From Adenanthera pavonina (taxonomy: Eukaryota > Streptophyta > Magnoliopsida > Fabales > Fabaceae), in NCBI GenBank assembly GCA_026686845.1, contig JAIVEN010000013.1, positions 14,342,001 through 14,406,000 of the forward strand: a stretch of 64,000 nt of DNA, read 5' to 3'. The translations under genes were made by a program, and so were the position numbers. Below the pieces are notes generated by a model that did not search any database, was not told where the DNA came from, and was given only the letters and a program-made list of their open reading frames with translations. Positions 22,570 through 32,353 of the stretch are shown one piece after another; position 1 is the stretch's first letter, and every line of letters starts with the position of its first letter.

Positions 22570-24901
22570 GGATGCACGTTCTAACGTATGGGAAGAAAGC
22601 CTACACAAACTGGGGGTTGAGAAGCTCAACAAAGATGATGTACAAAAGCTACATTTTGAGGTTTTGAAAGCCAAAGTTGGAAATTGGATTTATTTCATGC
22701 GTATAGCTATAAGTATTTGAGGATTTTCTAGTAGTTGTTTCTTGAAATAAATTTTCATTCAAATATGTGATCATAATTTAACAGGTCAAATTATTGTTTA
22801 CTGGTGAGCGGAAAGCTTGTGATCCAATATTTGAAGGATTTGATTTACTTAGCAATCAATGTTTTGCTGAGGTGACTAAAAATAATGTCTACATGCTATT
22901 TAATTTTGGAGAAGCAATTGTCAAAAGTATGAGATCACCGGAAATGTTATTTGTACTTTTTGATATGTATGAAATAATGCAAGAGCTTCGCTCAGAGGTA
23001 TGGGATTTGATATCCATCATGAATTGTTTAGGTATTATTACACCGATGCATATGGATTGCAAGTGTCCTCTAACATAATCAGGTCCTCTAAATTATATTT
23101 ATTAATTCTACATTTTACAGACACTTAAGCTAATTCAAAAGGCATAGAAACATTATCCAAAATAACTAAGAAAATAATCCTTTGTTAAAATTTAAAATAC
23201 ATGTTTTTGTCCAAAATACATGTTTTTGTCTTAATAATAATACTATTACTGAAGGACTGGCCCTGCTTCTGGTGGTGTAAAACCAATAGCCCATATTTTA
23301 GTTTCTTGTAAAATGGAACTCAATGAATTTAGATGTATAACGTGCTATATTTCACTTTCAAGAAATCTGATATTATCTTTGGAGTTATATGTATGCCTAT
23401 ATGAGAGTAACTTATGAGTTTCACTTCCTCTTTTAGTAATAGAATTTCTTTGTGAAAAGGCTTGGAAACAACAATAGTTCTTGAGTTTAAGCCAATATTG
23501 AGAGTTGGCTTACCAGAGATAATTTGTATAAAATTATGTAGGAATGGCTCAATAAAGGCAAGTGTCCTGTGTTAATTGTATGAAGAGATAGTTATAACTG
23601 AATCTATTACAAAGGGAATAGTTAGAAGTATAGTTATAGTTAATTATATTGTAACAGAATGGAATGTTGGTCAGTAAGTACAAGCTGAGATGTAGAGAAG
23701 AGGTTATTGTTGAATCTAAAGAAAATACTAGTATACTTTTTGTCTATAGTCTTTATACTAGTAAAATAAAAGGAAATTAATCTGTCAAATATATGTGCAT
23801 GTGCAAGAAGAATAATGATGAGTTGTGGGCTAGATTTGTCCTAGTTGTACTATCCATATTCTTGACCTATCTTATGATTATAGAGATGAGTTTGGCTAAA
23901 CAAGTTGATGATCCCATGTGGGTTCCTCTTTTCTTCTTTTTTCCTCCTTATTCTCTAATATATATATATATATATATATGCACACCCTATAGATTATTTT
24001 ATTGTGAGAAGCTTTTTTGTACTCTTTCTCTCTTTCCCCCTCCCTCCCTTTATTATGTATTGAGATGTAATATTTTCCTTTCTCGTACTTGTTATGTGAT
24101 TTTACTTTGACACCTTTATGGCACCATTGGCTAAACACACAAAATGTCATCCTTTCCCTATTTTTTAGTCTTTTAGAATGCAACTACTGAATTTTGATCC
24201 TTTCTCTTGCAGATACTTTAATGCCTCTCATCATCAGATGATGGATTTGATTTTTCAAAAGCAATTGTTAAAGATAGGTAGGTTTGTCGTCAATTGCATC
24301 TTTCAGGACTATCTTCTAAGGAAAGCTTCCATTATCTGTCTTTTGACATGTTCATTTGTACTGTCTCAGGTTCAAGACTTTCAATATTATGTTTGAGGAA
24401 TTCATCAGAAACAATCTCAGTGGACAGTTCCTGACACAAAGTTGCGAGAATCTCTTCGGCTTGCTATTACTGAAGTCTTGTTACCAGCTTATAGATCATT
24501 TGTGAGTCGTTTTGGGTATGTTTTCATATTCTTGATGATTCTATATACAAGACTTCTTCCATCTAATGACCTATTTAATAAAAGCTAATATATTGCATGC
24601 ATTTGATTATACGATGTTCAACTCTTCAGCTTTTTTTCTTATTGTCTAAACAATCCTTAATGGTTTTATCTAGTTACTGGCTTATTCTTGTGAGTACTCT
24701 AGTTGATCTTGTTTGCATTTGATCTTTGTGGTCTTTTTGTCTGATGAGTTGTTTTGCTTCCCTCTTGTATTTGTGAAACCCGACTTGTAACAGAACTCTT
24801 GAAGTAGAGAGTGTAAACAATCCTAAAAAATTCATCAAATACACACAAGAAGATTTGGAAAGATATTGCTTGGTGAATTTTTTGAAGGGAAGCAATGGTA
24901 A
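22570..24901 (+). pseudogene. EXO70A1-like exocyst subunit, decayed partial copy
   Basis: Five remnants correspond to exons 4, 5, 9, 10 and 11 of the gene at 32354-44158. They lie at 22570-22708, 22785-22997, 24213-24277, 24370-24515 and 24794-24901. Defects: the donor after the first is ATAAGT instead of GTAAGT. The counterparts of exons 6, 7 and 8 are deleted. In the exon-9 copy the third codon CAG has become TAA. The exon-10 copy is one base shorter (146 versus 147), a frameshift after MFEEF. Residues such as SPExLFVL and DMYEIMQEL are nearer to canonical EXO70A1 than the intact copy, so those changes in the chimera came after the duplication. No function as a protein is possible. Confidence 0.85.
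23958..23979. repeat. (TA)n microsatellite
   Basis: Eleven TA units inside the decayed EXO70 copy; the equivalent place in the other copy near 43185 has only a short run followed by CACACG. Confidence 0.7.
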
Positions 24902-25736
24902 ATGAATTGATAATGTAGGCCTGTTTATTTTGTGCTTCATAATTCATATAGAGGTTAATGCTTTTGCTGTTTGTTGCTACCTATTCTTACATGTAGTAGT
25001 TCCTCAGGTGTGATGTTTAATGGCTGAATGTCACTTTATGGTAGAGTGAAGCAAATAAAGAGTTACCATTTGTATCTATGGCCTATTGATACTTTGAAGA
25101 GGATGAATGTCCCTGACTCCTTAGATTACCTATATAATTCCTTCATAATAAAATGAGCGTATAGTTGTTTGAGTTATGAAATTTTACTTTTCTTTCTGAG
25201 AATGTGTGTGTACCATGGATTCACTGCAAGGAAATATGTATTTAAGATGAAATTTAGAGGCAATTTTTTGCCTTTAATTTGTAACAATTCTGTCTCAAAT
25301 TGGTCTCAACAATAACATTATTTGATTCAAAATGAAGATTGGAATCTAGGATGAAATTTTCTCAACTTATTTCATTTCAAATTGCATTATATATTTAATT
25401 TATTTTATATATAGATAGAAAGACACACACTAGCTCCTATATTCCGGTGGATGGTGTCATAAAAGTAATTGAAATTGTTGTGGAGTTGTTACAAACTTGG
25501 ATATTTATATATCTCCAAACTTGGATATTTATATGATGAAGCAATTTTATTCAAATTACAATGGTAAAAGCTTTTTACGTGCTCATTCTCTCATTAGGGA
25601 AATTTATATCCAGAGCCTGGATATGTATATGATATGGCCTTCGATATGTATATGATATGATGAAACAATCTTAACTAAATTATGATGGTAAAAGGTTTTA
25701 CGTACTTATTCTCTTATTAGGAAAATTTGCATATTA

Positions 25737-25985
25737 CTCCCTCTGGTTCTTAATATAATGTTTTTTATAAGTTTAATGAAATATTAATGATTTTTTTTTT
25801 AAATTTACCCTTTGCATAAAAGTTCTTTGTTGACTTTTAAAAATTTAGTGAATTATTAATGTAATGGTAAATTTGAAATGTTAAGCTAATCTTTGAGAAA
25901 TTTAATAGTGTCAACTAATTTTAATTAGTTTTCTTAATTTATATGAAGTGAGTTAAAATCAGATTATAAATATTAGAAGAAGGAG
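25737..25985. mobile_element. Stowaway-like MITE with TA target duplication
   Basis: The element runs from CTCCCTCTGG to a right end whose reverse complement is ctccttcttc. It is flanked on both sides by TA. The related copy near 44965 reads straight through (tcatattaaagcaaagcc) without it, so the empty site is visible within this same window. Non-coding, ~249 bases. Confidence 0.75.
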
Positions 25986-26025
25986 TAATACAAAGCCAAC
26001 TCCTAGATAAATTAAAATGGGATCT

Positions 26026-27710
26026 AGATGTAAAGGAAATATCTAGTTTAGATGTATGTTTAAGTAGATTTAGAAGGTTAACATTTTTTAAATAATAATA
26101 TTTAAATAAAAGAAAAAAAAATTTGGATTGTTCAAATATAATTTAAATGTCAGTTGTGAATCTTGTATATCTTTAATTTAATTTTTCATTGAAATATATG
26201 ACATTTTTAATATGTTTGCTTGGTCACTCTATTCCCAATTTTTTTATTTTTCAGGACTCTTTTCCTAACTTTAAGTTACAAGAAAAGTGAGTAGTATTTC
26301 AATGGTCATTACCTTTTCAGGGAAAAGTCTTTTTCTGATAAGCTATTGTTAGTCTTGATCGATAAAATTTTTCTTCCATTCTCATTTATAAAACACTTTT
26401 AATTATTGTACACAAATCAAGAATAATAATCAATAACTGAAAATTCTTTCACTATTTTTTAAACTATCCTCATTTAATCTAGTTGACTTATGAATTGAAC
26501 TCCCCAATATTAATTAAATTCTATCTATTTTTAAGGGATATTTTGGGTAAAACCAAATTAAATATAATACATCATAAAATATTTTATATTGTAAAACATT
26601 AATTTCTCTAAAAGATGTTTTATATAGTGTAACGGAGGGACTAGAAGTTAATCTCTCTCTCTCTATAGCACTTAAATGTTTAAAAATTTCTCTATCTAAT
26701 TTAAAATATAAGACATTTTCAATTATCATGTACATAATAAGAAAATGAGTTAGATAATTTAATTTATCAAGAAATTTCAAAATTTTTTAACATTTACTCT
26801 TATTAATTATATTATCTCTCATACTTCTCATAATATTTATTTTTCACTCATTAATGAATAAATGAAAATAAATAATTAATATGCTAGACATGCAACCACA
26901 TAAGATGTCCTATATTTTAAACTAGATATTGCTTCTAGAAAATGTTTTCCATTTAAAACCACAGAAAGTATTTCATATTAATTACCTTGAACATAATTCT
27001 TTTAAAATTTCTTGTTATAACCACCAAACCCTTTTTTCCTTTCCATTTTCAGCAATTGTAAATGAAAACACAAACGATTCGAGATTGATCACTTTCATGA
27101 TTCTTCTTGCAGCTTTGGACCCACATACTTTTTCCATTTCTCTCTCTAACAACCCTAGGTAGTTATTTCCGCTTGATTGGTTAAATTAAAAAGGATGAAT
27201 GGTTGTAATATAATTGGATGTAATATAAATAAAATATAGGAGTAATTAAATATAAATAAAATTTAAAAGACTAAAATGCCCCTATGTTAAAAGAGTTCCT
27301 TTTCCTTCCCTTTCTTCATCCTAGCGTCATGCCATGTCTCCGTTGCCAGTCAACCATACTCATCAATCATCACCAAAACAGAAAAAATGAATAAAACCAA
27401 ACCAAGTCTGGAAACCCATTCACAATAGAAGAAGAAAACCCATTTGCTAGAGGAAGAAATTGAAGGTCGCTGGCGTTTGAATCTAATGCTACAATAGATC
27501 TAAAAGGTTGAAGCAGATTGCATTCGAATTTGGCGAAGCAAATCCAAAAAAGATGATATGGCCCCCTTGGACATTTACCCCAAGTAAATTAGAAACTAGA
27601 GTGGAGCTCTTCACTTACGTATAAAGCAATGTTGGTAATTCTTGCTAGAAACTAAGAATATGTTCCTAAGCCCCAACAAGATGCCATGGTAGATTTTTTT
27701 TTAAAATTAA
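26026..27710. other. Intergenic, AT-rich
   Basis: No gene is supported. A gtgtaacggagggact word near 26628 and imperfect inverted pieces around 26380-26930 suggest another decayed MITE, without clean ends. Confidence 0.35.
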
Positions 27711-27713
27711 ATA

Positions 27714-27968
27714 CTCTCTCTATTTTTAAATATAAAATAAAAACAAAAAAAAAGAAACACTTTTAATGCGTCTAAAATTTAAAATAATTTCTTAACATAT
27801 TCTCATTTAATGTAGTATTGTGAAACTCACTTATGTTTAAACCGTTATTTAATGTGAGGGTAAAATTGAAAAAAAAGATAATAAATGCATCATATACCTC
27901 TTCTATATATCTTATATTTAGAAATAAAAAACTCATAGTTTATATTTTATATTTAGAAACAGAGGGAG
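27714..27968. mobile_element. Stowaway-like MITE with long terminal inverted repeats
   Basis: The left end ctctctctatttttaaatat and the right end atatttagaaacagagggag are near-perfect inverted repeats, flanked by TA at 27712-27713 and 27969-27970. The 255-base interior is non-coding. Confidence 0.75.
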
Positions 27969-28204
27969 TATCCCTTATACTATTGTTCACAACTCCTCTT
28001 ATGAACAGTGCAATCCCATTTTTTTAAAAAACTATTTCATCCAAAAATTAAAAATCATTATCATAAAAAAAATAAAAATCATTAACTGAATTTCCAAAAC
28101 AAAAATTCAATTAATTAATAATTAAAAATGGTTAAATTTTAAATTTAAATTAGAGAGAATTGGGAACAAATATCAAACCAAAGAAATATTTGGAAAATAT
28201 GATC

Positions 28205-28384
28205 AAAGTTTACCCCCATTTCGCAGGCAGGTTAGAATTTATCCAAGTGAATTTAGAAAATTTCTAAATCATGATAGAAAATTTTACTATTCTTATTTGG
28301 TACCAAAAAATTCGATACCAACCTAGAAATTTTCTAAGTTCGCTTAGAAAAATTTTAACTTGTCTTGAAAACGGGGTGAACTTT
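28205..28384. repeat. Foldback (inverted repeat) of ~60-base arms
   Basis: The arm at 28205-28266 (aaagtttacccccatttcgc ... tagaaaatttcta) is complementary, with few mismatches, to the arm at 28324-28384 (tagaaattttctaag ... ggggtgaacttt). The loop is ~57 bases. A transcript would form a long hairpin. It may be a tiny MITE or a small-RNA source. Confidence 0.65.
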
Positions 28385-28714
28385 ACCTCATTTTTCAAAT
28401 ATTTTTATTTTTTAGTATTTTTTCACAATTCTCCCTTTAAATTATTATTGTTTAACTATTTCATTAAAAAGTTGTTTTCATTTCAATATTTTGATATTTA
28501 ATATTTGTTAAAAAATTTAATAGTATTTTTTAAAATAATAGATAAAGATAATGAGTCGAAAATTTAGCAGTAGGGAAGTTAACGATAAAAGAAAAAAATT
28601 AAAAAATGGAAGTTCAAGCTAATTCTAAATAGTACATTTATAAAAACTTTAACAGGTGATGGTCTTTACTGCATTTCATTATCTTAATTTTTTAATTAAA
28701 AAATGTAAATCTCC

Positions 28715-29075
28715 TTCAATCCAAATTGAGTTTTTGGATTGTTTGGAACATTATAATATAATAATAATTATTATTATATTTTAAATTTGAATTTTAGTTT
28801 ATATATATCTCCCTCTACTAAAATGGAGTATTTATTTTTTTTATAAATTAAAAATTATAATTTTTTAATTTCTTTCCTAGAAATTACAAATCCAAATAAA
28901 TTTTAAATTGGATTTTCCAAACATTATAATATAATAATAATAATCATTATATTTTAATTTTTAATTTTAGCAAATATCCGTCTATTTAAATTCAATATAC
29001 ATTTTCCCCTAAATTATACATTGTTAATTTTTCTCCTAAAAATTTTAAATCCAATCCAAATAATATTTAATTATA
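28715..29075 (+). repeat. Degenerate ~185-base tandem duplication
   Basis: The phrase cattataatataataataa occurs near 28750 and again near 28923. Each time an 'aaatccaa' type word precedes it and a T-rich then 'tcctagaaattacaaatcc' type segment follows. A third partial echo is near 29035. Extremely AT-rich. Confidence 0.5.
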
Positions 29076-30387
29076 ATTAACGATCATAATTATATTTTAC
29101 TATATCAATATATCTCATAAAACTATAAGAAAGAAGCCAAGCTTTTTAAGCCATTTTAGCTTTGCGGCTTCTCTCACAAATTTATAGCCATAATATTTTA
29201 GCCGTTACAGCCCCGTGGCTTCTCTCATCTCCTTTTTTGTAATTTCATAATTTCCCTCCTCAGCATCCTCTGTCCTCTCTTCTCTCTCCCACTTTAACCC
29301 CCACAATTTAGTAACAGCTCCTTATATGCTATCATTTTATCACAGTTCTTTCTTCTTCAACCTTTTTGCTTCCTCTCTTTCTTCTTCACCCTCTTTGCTT
29401 TGTCAGCATCTTGTGGAAGTAACTGCTCCTTCTCTTTAGATTTCCATTTGTTCTTTTTAATTGTGTTTTTTATGCACTGAGTCGCATAGCAATTTTTCCT
29501 CTACTAATTTATCTTGTGTTATCATGTTCTTTTGTTGATTTAGAGTCACATCCTCTAATTTATTTCCTTTCTCCATATCTTTTATATGGATGAAATTTTA
29601 CTCTGTTTTAATGTTTATTTTTTCTTCTCTGCTCATCTCTCCATATTCTTTCCTTTCTTTCCACAATAGGTAGATCCATCTATTCTAATTCTCCATCGAG
29701 CTGCTTTGAACATAGATAAGCAATTTCTGCAGCATTTTCTAACTTAACCAAGATTTTTTTTTTTCCCGCTTTACACTCTCATGTTATTTTTTCTTATATC
29801 TTCCTTTTTGTGACTTTCCAGATCTAACTTGCTGGTTTCAATTCATTTAGTTCTAAACAGTTGGTCAAATTCCCATTGCTCGTATATGGAGTTTTGTTAT
29901 TTGGTAAAGAAAGAAGCACAGCAAAATATATAATTGATATGTCAGTACGTAGAAACTTTTTAATTCTTCGTATTCCTTTTGCTCTTTTTTTGAATATGTA
30001 ATTGGTATATTATTATGATTTTGGACACATTTAAAGGCTTCACCATAGGATGACTGTACAGTTGATGATATTGGTGGATCGATGATGCTGATGGAGCTTA
30101 TCCTTGAATCGATGATGTACTTTGGCAGATTTTGTTATACCTTTCTTTCTTTTCATTGTTGGGATTGCCCATAGCTCTACTTCTCAAGCTCTTCATTTTT
30201 TTTAAAACCCCATTTGATAATTTCAGATGACTTCTTCAGATGCATCAAGGGACCCATTTTTTTACTGTTTAACTGCACATTAGTATGTTAAGTTGCACGT
30301 GTCAGCAGACTGTTTGGTACGCCCTCCTTCAGTCATCCTACGCTATCTACGAATTAACTTTCGTGTCTGGCTACTATATTTTTGTTT
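29076..30387. other. Intergenic, pyrimidine-rich block
   Basis: About 29200-29700 is rich in CT (ctctctt, cttcttcacc), like leaders of plant genes on the + strand, but no coding exon follows. Near 30050-30120 the word atcgatgatg recurs twice. I see no tRNA, snoRNA or known small RNA structure that I could defend. Confidence 0.3.
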
Positions 30388-30926
30388 GGGCAAAAGGACA
30401 CTTTTTGTACCATAATTTTATATAAAGTTTTATTTTGATTTTTTAATTTAATTTAATTTAATTTTAATTTTTAAAATATAATCAAATATTTTTCTATTAC
30501 TAATATCATTAATTATGTTAATAAAAATACTGACAAAATATTATTTAACATTGACATGTTAATTTTTATTGTCAAATCATTAATATTTCTAATTAATTTT
30601 GGGTTTAAAATATTTTTTAATCAAATTAAAAAATTAAAAATAAATAATTACAAATAAAAACTTCTAAATAAAATCTTAATCTTAGATTTTCTTTTGGGTC
30701 ATGAAAAATGGTTGCATAAAAATGTAAGCATTTAAAAAATACTTTGTTAATATTTAGAAATGATTGATCAGTATTTTCTACTAATACAGTTAACTATATT
30801 AATTATAGAGAATATTTTGATTATATTTTGAAAGTTAAAGGATTAAAAAGAAACAAAATAAAGTTAAGGGATCAAAATGAAACTTAATGTAAAATTAAGG
30901 GACTAAAATTATATTTTTGCCTTTTG
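30388..30926. mobile_element. MITE-like element with ~60-base inverted ends
   Basis: The left end contains gcaaaaggacac and then ataattttatataaagtttt attttgat. The right end read in reverse gives caaaaggcaaaaa, then taattttacattaagtttca ttttgat. The interior is AT-rich and non-coding. Ends of this 'caaaagg...aagtttcattttgat' type are common in dicot Mutator-like MITEs; the superfamily is a guess. Confidence 0.5.
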
Positions 30927-31579
30927 TATATCATTGTGCTTAGTGTTCTTACAATAGGCACAACCCAATGTTTCGGATTAAGGTGAACCCAACAAAAAAA
31001 AAAACAAAAAAAAGATATCCATTTGCCACTTGATTTGGGTGGCAAATACTCATATCAAGAATTTTATTCTATTAGGTTACTTTGAACTATTATCCTTGAA
31101 TTTTTAGTGACACCCAAAAAAAAAAAACTTTGAAGCTTCATTACTTATTACTGAGTCTTTTGAGGGTTTTTTTTTTCCCTGCTAAAATTTTAGCCGTTGT
31201 TCTCAAGTGCCCATTTTTCAACATTACTCTTTGGATTTCTTTCTCAAGTGCCCATTTTCCAACTGTTTGGATTTCTTTAAAGTTTGTTCTAAGATAGATA
31301 TTTTCACGTGATAAATTCATCACTGTTTTCCAATCAAAGTGACAACAAAATATAAGTGATCTCTACTACTTATTGGGATTTCTGCTTATTGGCTATGGAT
31401 TCCAAGTAACGTCAATTTGAAGGAATGGTCAGATGACTCACTGGAGCAGCAACCAACTTCTTGGTTGCTTTTTAATAATAATATGTAATAATATGTAGTA
31501 TATCTATATATTAATAATATATATATTTGTCATTTACAAATTTTGTGGGGAGTGAGGGATCAGGGTGGGAGGCTATGGC

Positions 31580-31735
31580 TGCCACCTATTTTTCTAAAAA
31601 ATTAAAAAAAAAAAAACAATGCCAGATGTCCAGCTGTTCAAATTTGACTAGCCTCCCCCCCTACTTTTCTAAAAAATTAGAAAAAATAAAAAACAATATC
31701 AGATGTCCAGCTGCTCAAATTTGACTTTTGTTTTT
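31580..31735 (+). repeat. Two tandem copies of a ~75-base unit
   Basis: Unit one and unit two each run 'acttttctaaaaaatta' (tattt in unit one), an A-rich stretch, 'cagatgtccagctg', 'tcaaatttgact'. They follow each other directly and differ mainly in the A run and a C run between them. Confidence 0.7.
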
Positions 31736-31739
31736 AGAA

Positions 31740-32353
31740 ATTGAAAAAAGATCCCCCCGGGTTGTCAACGGCTGGTTAACCTTGATAGACTCCAACTGGA
31801 GACAATGACCATATAGGTTGTGTTTTTGTTTTTAGGACTAGTCTTTGTCCTGCCATGTTATTTAAATAAAAATTGAACTTTTGTTTCTAGCAATTGAAAA
31901 AGTTGAATGATTACCATTCAACATGTCCTGTATCTTGATAAATATTGTTATATCTCGATAAATTTTCTTTTTGTCCTCATTATTACATTTGGCGCAAAAA
32001 ACCGCTGCGAACACTTGAGACGGACAATCTTGATCAAGCAGAGCCCGACATTCAAAAGCTGGGTCTTGGAAGAAACAGAACTCCCAGCTACTTCTGTGAA
32101 AATTCTTGGCAAGGCAATCAGCGACTGTGAGTATCTCTACTCGCATAGAACACTCGAGTTCCCATACTTTTAATCAAACCCATTGCTTTAATCTCCGCGT
32201 TTATTTTTCCCCTTCTTACTTTATATTGCTTCCCAAAGTTGGCTCTTGAGGGTATCATTTCCTTCTTCCCGAGGAGGGTGTCATCACTCTTCATAGTTTT
32301 TCATTGTAAATAAACTTTCCTATGTTCGTTTCTATCTTCCAGTACAAGCCATC
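31740..32353 (+). other. 5' flank of the TIR-NB-ARC-EXO70 gene
   Basis: This stretch should contain promoter and leader. Overlapping ORFs of 60-95 codons near 31862-32173 have no recognisable motif and shadow one another on both strands. A segment at about 31990-32130 is less AT-rich than its surroundings and could be a leader exon or a retroelement scrap. No convincing TATA box was fixed. Confidence 0.35.

Larger units (their letters stand above)
21262..26025 (+). repeat. Segmental duplication, copy 1 (of 37209-45005)
   Basis: From the phrase ttagttagactac at 21262 onward the sequence runs parallel, in the same orientation, to 37209 onward: introns, exons and 3' flank of the EXO70 part. The last shared phrase is 'caaagccaactcctagata' near 25995 and 44975. 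The copies differ by substitutions, a 2.2-kb deletion in copy 1 near 23190, a MITE only in copy 1 (25737-25985) and a Ty1/copia fragment only in copy 2 (37868-38899). Homology starts inside the third intron of the chimeric gene, so only its 3' part was copied. Confidence 0.85.

Noticed and set aside
22794..23078. A working single-exon gene in the 22.8-23.1 kb ORF
   Set aside because: It is exon 5 of the decayed EXO70 copy plus intron read-through.
31862..32173. Overlapping ORFs on both strands before the TIR exon
   Set aside because: They shadow each other, have no family motif, and lie where a leader is expected.
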